Shown: piece by piece, positions 59,191 to 64,000 of the stretch
How positions within the stretch are numbered: position 1 is the stretch's first letter
Layout: each line of letters starts with the position of its first letter
NCBI GenBank assembly: GCA_030674155.1
Contig: CM060316.1
Location: forward strand, 81,973,936-82,037,935
Length of the DNA: 64,000 nucleotides
Direction of reading: 5' to 3'
Source of the DNA: Stramonita haemastoma
Taxonomy: Eukaryota; Mollusca; Gastropoda; Neogastropoda; Muricidae
The notes under the pieces: model-generated
The model's database searches: none
Told to the model about the DNA's origin: nothing
What the model saw: the letters and a program-made list of their open reading frames with translations, nothing else
Translations under genes and position numbers: made by a program

Positions 59191-59953
59191 CAAATCAAAT
59201 CAATAAAATCTTGCCTTTTTTCCAGAAAGTCTCATAAGATTCTCCCCTGGCCCCATGCCCAAGTCACATGCACTGGACCAAACTTGTCGGGTACTTAGCA
59301 GTGCAACATTAGCAGTGCAACATTTTCGCTCATATGACAGACAATAGTTGCTGTTTGTGCACTTCACATAGTAGTAGCAGCAGCAGTTGTAGCTGTAGAA
59401 GGGCTGCCAATACAGGATATAGCCTAGGGCATGCATGAAAGCCTCAGTGAGTTTCTTCTCCCAAGCCAATACTCCAGTTAATTTTTCTTGAGATTCTAAA
59501 ATTAGTAGGGCTTTCTTTCCCCTATAAAAAGAGGCTACTATAAAATCAATGTGCAGTGTATTCAATTCCTTTGCCATATCAGACCAAGTGCACGTGCAAC
59601 TGAACCTATGCAAAGAAAATATTTTTTCTCATTTACTTTGTATATTGATGGCCATAATATGGAAAACATGGCTTTCATGAGATAGATCTCTACAGGCTGC
59701 CATCTTTGGACAGCAAGCTAACACTGCCAGCATCTATATATTTCCACTGCCTAAAAATATCCCACACTGACCAGTGTCCTTGTGCCTACAAACCCCTTCC
59801 CATGTCCTGCAGTTTTGTCCTACCTTCATTATGAGCCACCATCAGACGTGGCCCAGCTCAGTAGAGCTCCAGGAAAAACTGTGGGGACCAGAGGGGTCAC
59901 TAAAACAGACTGCAGACTTTGCCATTTAGACGCAATATAAATTTAGAATGCCT
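59191..59953. other. Spacer, no gene identified
   Basis: A 137-codon minus frame (59200-59613) has no recognised domain. Unique sequence up to the RTE target site. Confidence 0.45.
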
Positions 59954-59965
59954 TGGAACACATAA

Positions 59966-62900
59966 ACTCCGCCGTTGCCTGTTCCCAAGTGCAGGATGAG
60001 AAAGGAGGAGGGTGTGCGTTGGGCTAGCAACCCACCACGTTAAAAAAAGCAAGCTACAGAAACACAGACAAGAAGAAATTCAGATATTCAAGTCTTGGGA
60101 GTCTCACCGGAGCTGGAGGTAGAGATACCGCGTATGACGAGCAGAGATGAAAGCCGAGAGGAAGTTTCTGTTCCGATTCCATCTTTGGCGACACCCAAGC
60201 ATAGGTTGAGAGTCGGGGTGTGGAATGTGCGTACTATGTATGAGACAGGAAAGACCGCACAAGTAATGAGCGAGATGAGGAGGTATAGGATAAACATCTT
60301 AGGACTTAGTGAAGTGCGGTGGACAGATTCAGGGAAGATGACATTAGGCACAGGTGAGACTCTGTGTTACTCCGGACGCACAGATGGTCAGCATCATGAA
60401 GGAGTGGGGATTGCTATGGACAACCAAACAGCGAAATCTCTACTGGAGTGGGAGCCCATCAGCCCCAGAATCATTAGAGCTAGGTTTTATTCCAAGTTTA
60501 CCAAGACAACAATCATACAGTGCTATGCACCGACAGAGCAAGCAGAAGAAGAAGACAAGGAGCTATTTTATAGGTGCCTTCAGGAACAGTTGGACAAGAC
60601 TCCACGTCACGACATGCTTCTGGTGATGGGGGACCTAAACGCCAAAGTAGGATCTGACAACAGCGGGTACGAGGACTGCATGGGGAAAGAGGGAGAAGGG
60701 GACGCCAACGAAAATGGCAACCTTCTTAGGGACCTGTGCAGGGAGAATGGGCTGGCCATTGGTGGGACAATGTTTAGACACAAGAGAATCCACAAGCTGA
60801 CGTGGACTTCACCAGACCAACGAACAATTAATCAAATTGACCACATCATGATCAATCAGAAGTGGAGGCGTTCGCTGCTGGATGTCAGAGCGATTCGGGG
60901 TGCTGATGTTGGTAGCGACCACCACCTTCTCCTAGCAGAGCTTCGCCTGAAGCTTAGAAGGACGAACAAGAAAACATCAGAACCCCTCTTTGACTCTCAG
61001 AGACTAAGGGATGCGATTGTGAAAGAACGTTTTACACTGGAACTCCAAAACAGGTTTCTGGCGCTAGATAGCGTGCCAGCAGACGATATCAACATGCACT
61101 ATGAGAAAGTAAAAGATGCGTACACAGAAGCAAGCAGAGAGACCCTCGGCTACAAAAAGAAGCAGCGCAAAGAATGGATTTCCGAAGACACATGGAAACT
61201 CATAGAGGAGAGAAAGGAGAAGAAACAGGAGCTGCTGGCTACAGCCGGGGGTATCCTTAACAAGGAGTACAAGGACCTTGACAGGCAGGTGAAAAGAAGT
61301 GTGAAGCGAGACAAGAAACAGTTTGTGAATGATCTCGGAGCCCAAGCCCAAGAGGCAGCAGACCGCAGAGACACAAGAACCGTCTACAAGATAGCGAAAG
61401 TCCTGACAGGCAGCTTCACAAGTAGGGCAACAGTCGTGAAGGACAAACAAGGACAGACTCTGGCAAAAGAGGAAGACCAGATGAAACGGTGGGCCGAACA
61501 CTTTCAAGAGGTTCTCAACAGAGAGGAACCAATGGAGACACTAGACTTCACAAACGCAGAACCGCCGATCACCATTCAGATGAAGAAAGGTAAAATAACG
61601 ATGGAGGAAATAGTGACAGCCATCAAACAGACCAAGGGGAACAGAGCACCAGGTGAGGACAGAGTGACAGCAGACATGCTGAAGGCAGACCCAAAACTTA
61701 GTGCAAAGACACTCCACGAAATTTTCAACCAGGCATGGGACACTGAAACAGTGCCTGATGCTTGGATAAAAGGTATTATTGTGAAACTCCCAAAGAAAGG
61801 GGACCTTACCATTTGCGGGAATTGGAGAGGCATCAATCTTCTGTCAGTTCCTGGCAAGATTTTCTGCAGGGTCCTACTTCAGAGGATCCGTCAAGGAGTA
61901 GACAAGCAGCTTAGGGAAGAGCAAGCCGGCTTCAGAAGTGGACGCTCATGCACAGACCAAATCTTTGTGTTGAGAAACATCATAGAGCAGTCTTTAGAAT
62001 GGAATTCATCCCTATATGTGAACTACATAGATTTTGAGAAGGCATTTGACAGTATCCACCACCCGTCCCTTTGGAAGATCATGCAACTGTATGGACTTCC
62101 ATCCAAAATCATCAATATCGTGAAGGACATGTACGCCAACAACATGTGTTGCGTGAGACACGAGGGGAATCACAGCGAGTGGTTCCATGTCCAAACAGGT
62201 GTGAGGCAGGGCTGCATCATCTCGCCGCTCCTCTTCCTCATTGTGATCGACTACGTCATGAGGACGGCAACATCGGACAAGCCAAGAGGACTTGTATGGG
62301 GACTTTTCCACCGCCTGGAGGACAGCGACTTTGCTGATGACATTGCTCTCCTCTCCCACACACACCAGGACATACAGGAGAAGACAGATAGGGTGGCACA
62401 AACAGCACGAAAGGTTGGGCTGAAAATACATGCTTCAAAGACAAAAATCATGAAGGTGAAAAACAAATCAAAGCAACCAGTGACAGTAGACGGAAAAGCA
62501 CTCGAAGAAGTAACAGACTTCAAGTACTTGGGGAGCACCATATCTTCTGACAGCAACATCGAAAGAGAGATTGCAGCAAGGATCGGCCTGGCAGCTCAGG
62601 CCTTCAAGAAACTGAAGAACGTCTGGAGCTCTGCAACCCTCAGCACTAGGACAAAACTCAACATATACCGTTCAAACGTCCGCTCGACTCTTCTATATGG
62701 TGCAGAAACGTGGAGAGTGAACAAGAAGTTGGAGAGCAGGTTGAGAGGCTTTGAGGGGAGGTGCCTGAGGAGGATTCTTAAGATTAGGTGGGAGCAGAGA
62801 GCGACAAATGAGGAAATCTGGAGGAGGACAGGCTTCAACAACATTGTGCTGCAGGTGAAGCAACGGCGCTGGACCTGGCTTGGCCATGTCTTACGCATGA

Positions 62901-63124
62901 AAAAAGGCAGACACCCTCTCGAGGCCTTGTCCTGGGCACCTCCTGGGAAACGAAACAGAGGCCGACCCCTTGGGACCTGGAGAAGGACTGTGGAGGAGGA
63001 AATGAAGATAATGGGAAAGACCTGGAATGAGTTGCGGTGGCTCGCCCAAGATAGGACTGCCTGGAGGTCCCTTGTCTGTGCCTTATGCCCCCCCCAGCGG
63101 GGCCACGAGGATTGAGTGAGTGAG
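59966..63124 (+). mobile_element. RTE retrotransposon, full length and apparently intact
   Basis: 3159 bp between perfect 12-bp direct repeats TGGAACACATAA (59954-59965 and 63125-63136). The 5' UTR is about 168 bp to the first ATG and includes GGGCTAGCAACCCACCACGT. One uninterrupted open frame follows, and the element ends in (TGAG)n only ten bases past the stop. There is no separate ORF1, as usual for RTE. Perfect flanking repeats, full length and an intact frame indicate a recent insertion and a possibly active copy. Confidence 0.9.
60134..63115 (+). CDS. RTE endonuclease-reverse transcriptase, intact
   Basis: 993 codons from ATG 60134; the frame is open further upstream to about 60095 but without an ATG. 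APE endonuclease: WNVRTM (N31), LSEVRW (E60), MGDLNAKV (D167, N169), QIDHIMI and GSDHHLL (D262, H263), all catalytic positions present. A Lys/Glu-rich linker follows. RT: GNRAPGEDRVTADML, NWRGINLLSVPGKI, EEQAGFRSGRS, YIDFEKAFDSIH, GVRQGCIISPLL, catalytic FADDIALLS (about 733) and YLGSTIS. The C-terminal basic region has RRWTWLGHVLRMKKGRHP and RNRGRPLGTWRR. It ends in RGHED before TGA. Target-primed reverse transcription of its own RNA is the family function. Confidence 0.92.
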   Translation: MTSRDESREEVSVPIPSLATPKHRLRVGVWNVRTMYETGKTAQVMSEMRRYRINILGLSEVRWTDSGKMTLGTGETLCYSGRTDGQHHEGVGIAMDNQTAKSLLEWEPISPRIIRARFYSKFTKTTIIQCYAPTEQAEEEDKELFYRCLQEQLDKTPRHDMLLVMGDLNAKVGSDNSGYEDCMGKEGEGDANENGNLLRDLCRENGLAIGGTMFRHKRIHKLTWTSPDQRTINQIDHIMINQKWRRSLLDVRAIRGADVGSDHHLLLAELRLKLRRTNKKTSEPLFDSQRLRDAIVKERFTLELQNRFLALDSVPADDINMHYEKVKDAYTEASRETLGYKKKQRKEWISEDTWKLIEERKEKKQELLATAGGILNKEYKDLDRQVKRSVKRDKKQFVNDLGAQAQEAADRRDTRTVYKIAKVLTGSFTSRATVVKDKQGQTLAKEEDQMKRWAEHFQEVLNREEPMETLDFTNAEPPITIQMKKGKITMEEIVTAIKQTKGNRAPGEDRVTADMLKADPKLSAKTLHEIFNQAWDTETVPDAWIKGIIVKLPKKGDLTICGNWRGINLLSVPGKIFCRVLLQRIRQGVDKQLREEQAGFRSGRSCTDQIFVLRNIIEQSLEWNSSLYVNYIDFEKAFDSIHHPSLWKIMQLYGLPSKIINIVKDMYANNMCCVRHEGNHSEWFHVQTGVRQGCIISPLLFLIVIDYVMRTATSDKPRGLVWGLFHRLEDSDFADDIALLSHTHQDIQEKTDRVAQTARKVGLKIHASKTKIMKVKNKSKQPVTVDGKALEEVTDFKYLGSTISSDSNIEREIAARIGLAAQAFKKLKNVWSSATLSTRTKLNIYRSNVRSTLLYGAETWRVNKKLESRLRGFEGRCLRRILKIRWEQRATNEEIWRRTGFNNIVLQVKQRRWTWLGHVLRMKKGRHPLEALSWAPPGKRNRGRPLGTWRRTVEEEMKIMGKTWNELRWLAQDRTAWRSLVCALCPPQRGHED

Positions 63125-63136
63125 TGGAACACATAA

Positions 63137-63548
63137 GCGGTACTGACTTATTCACAATGACAGAAGGGGTTTGCTTTGTTTATGGGGTTTTTTTTGTTGT
63201 TGCTGGTTTGGGTTCATTTGACTTTCTGTGAAAACCTAGGTGGGGTTTTGCTTTGTTTCGATTTGAATTGTTGGAGGTTTGGTAGAAAGGTTGTTCGTTT
63301 TATTGGGGGGTGGTCTTTGCAGTGACAAGAGTACACTCAGAAATTAAAATAATCTCTCTCCATGCTCACTTCCCTTTTGTCCTCTTTTTTTTTTTATCAA
63401 TCTGCTCCTGGGTATTTCACTTCTTAAACACACTCTTCCTTTTATCTTTGCAATAAAACCTCAGTTGGTCTCATGATGGTAACCTTATTCCCATACATTC
63501 AAGCCGAAGAGATACCATCTTCCTGTGTCAGATGCAATATGTGATCCA
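63137..63548. other. Spacer, no gene
   Basis: G/T-rich unique sequence with T12 near 63386. It separates two RTE insertions of opposite orientation. Confidence 0.5.
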
Positions 63549-64000
63549 CTAGTACTGTGTAATGTTTCTTTGGCCTGCTGCAGTCTCTGCTTCCCGAGTC
63601 AGCTCCTCGATGAAATTTCTCTTGTCCTTTCTTGCACTTCTTTTTACGGCACGGTTTTTGTCCCAATAGTGTGCTTGCAATGTCTGCTTCTCTTCTTGAT
63701 CTTGTGTTTTGTTGATCTGGTCTTTCAGCTGTTTTCTCTCGGTGATCAGTGTCCATGTTTCTGTTGTCAGCCATTCCTTGTGTTTTCTTGTATTCTTTCC
63801 CAGGACTGCTTGGCATGTTGTCTTCCAGGTCTCATACAGACTGTGCCACTGTTCTTCGATTGTTTCCTCTGGCATCTGGGAAAGCATGCTGAATTTGTTT
63901 CTTAGTTCCAGCTTGAATTCCTGTTTTTGCTCCGTCTTTAAGGCTTTGCACATTGAATTTGTGCAATAGTCTTCCTGCCCTGTCGATGAAGGCTTTGTCT
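63549..64000 (-). pseudogene. RTE linker-region fragment, runs off the window
   Basis: Minus frame of 134 codons: LELRNKFSMLSQMPEETIEE, HSLYETWKTTCQAVLGK, KHKEWLTTETWTLITERK and SARKDKRNFIEELTREAE. This is the region between endonuclease and RT in RTE elements (compare QRKEWISEDTWKLIEERKEK in the intact copy). A frameshift lies near 63950, since HKFNVQSLK is in another frame. The fragment stops abruptly at about 63549, so the RT part is missing; the endonuclease part would lie beyond 64000. Confidence 0.8.

Noticed and set aside
60095..60133. RTE coding start at 60095
   Set aside because: The codon there is TTG; the first ATG in frame is at 60134 and gives a normal RTE N-terminus.

Overview
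The window is non-coding, repeat-dominated DNA from an animal genome. It is most likely a mollusc, probably a marine gastropod or another lophotrochozoan. The reasons are the very high density of long (CA)n, (CT)n, (CTGT)n, (GATA)n arrays and homopolymer runs, several tRNA-headed SINE families, non-LTR retrotransposons of the RTE, L2/CR1-like and RNase H-bearing (I-like) types, and one spliced class A GPCR gene with multi-kilobase introns. The organism call is inference. There are no prokaryotic genes, CRISPR arrays or rRNA genes, and most long open frames are translations of simple repeats.

Layout. 0-22 kb: an L2/Rex1-like LINE 3' fragment (minus, 617-1801) with a perfect foldback at its truncated 5' end; a 3.6 kb minisatellite of 28/25-bp units (2757-6343); microsatellites; a nearly complete but broken L2/CR1-like LINE (10402-15316) whose ORF1 is open and carries a 2A ribosome-skipping motif behind a hydrophobic N-terminus; and an RNase H-bearing LINE remnant (minus, 16081-17432). 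22-36 kb: about 5.3 kb is present twice, on either side of a 100-N gap. The two copies start and stop exactly as two overlapping, unmerged contigs would, so this is most likely one locus assembled as two haplotypes. Haplotype A carries a 3.43 kb hAT-like non-autonomous DNA transposon inside a SINE; haplotype B carries the empty site. 36-45 kb: the intron and 3' end of the GPCR gene, with SINEs and a cluster of perfect CRE palindromes downstream of the stop codon. 45-64 kb: a 5'-truncated RTE with target-site duplication and one frameshift (45960-48318), a SINE-rich stretch, an apparently intact full-length RTE with target-site duplication (59966-63124), and an RTE fragment running off the end.

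The only recognisable host gene is the GPCR. An exon encoding transmembrane helix 7 (NPLIY) appears as 24771-24879 and again as 33549-33657. The last exon (42974-43077) supplies helix 8, a basic tail and a PDZ-type C-terminus in matching phase. Its upstream exons are not visible here.

SINEs. I see at least six tRNA-headed or tRNA-like families, labelled A-F here for convenience (not database names). A, B and C share a central core but have different heads and different 3' ends, so they form a modular superfamily. The autonomous LINEs in the same window (RTE, L2-like, I-like) are candidate mobilising partners. No sequence searches were possible; family names rest on motifs read by eye.
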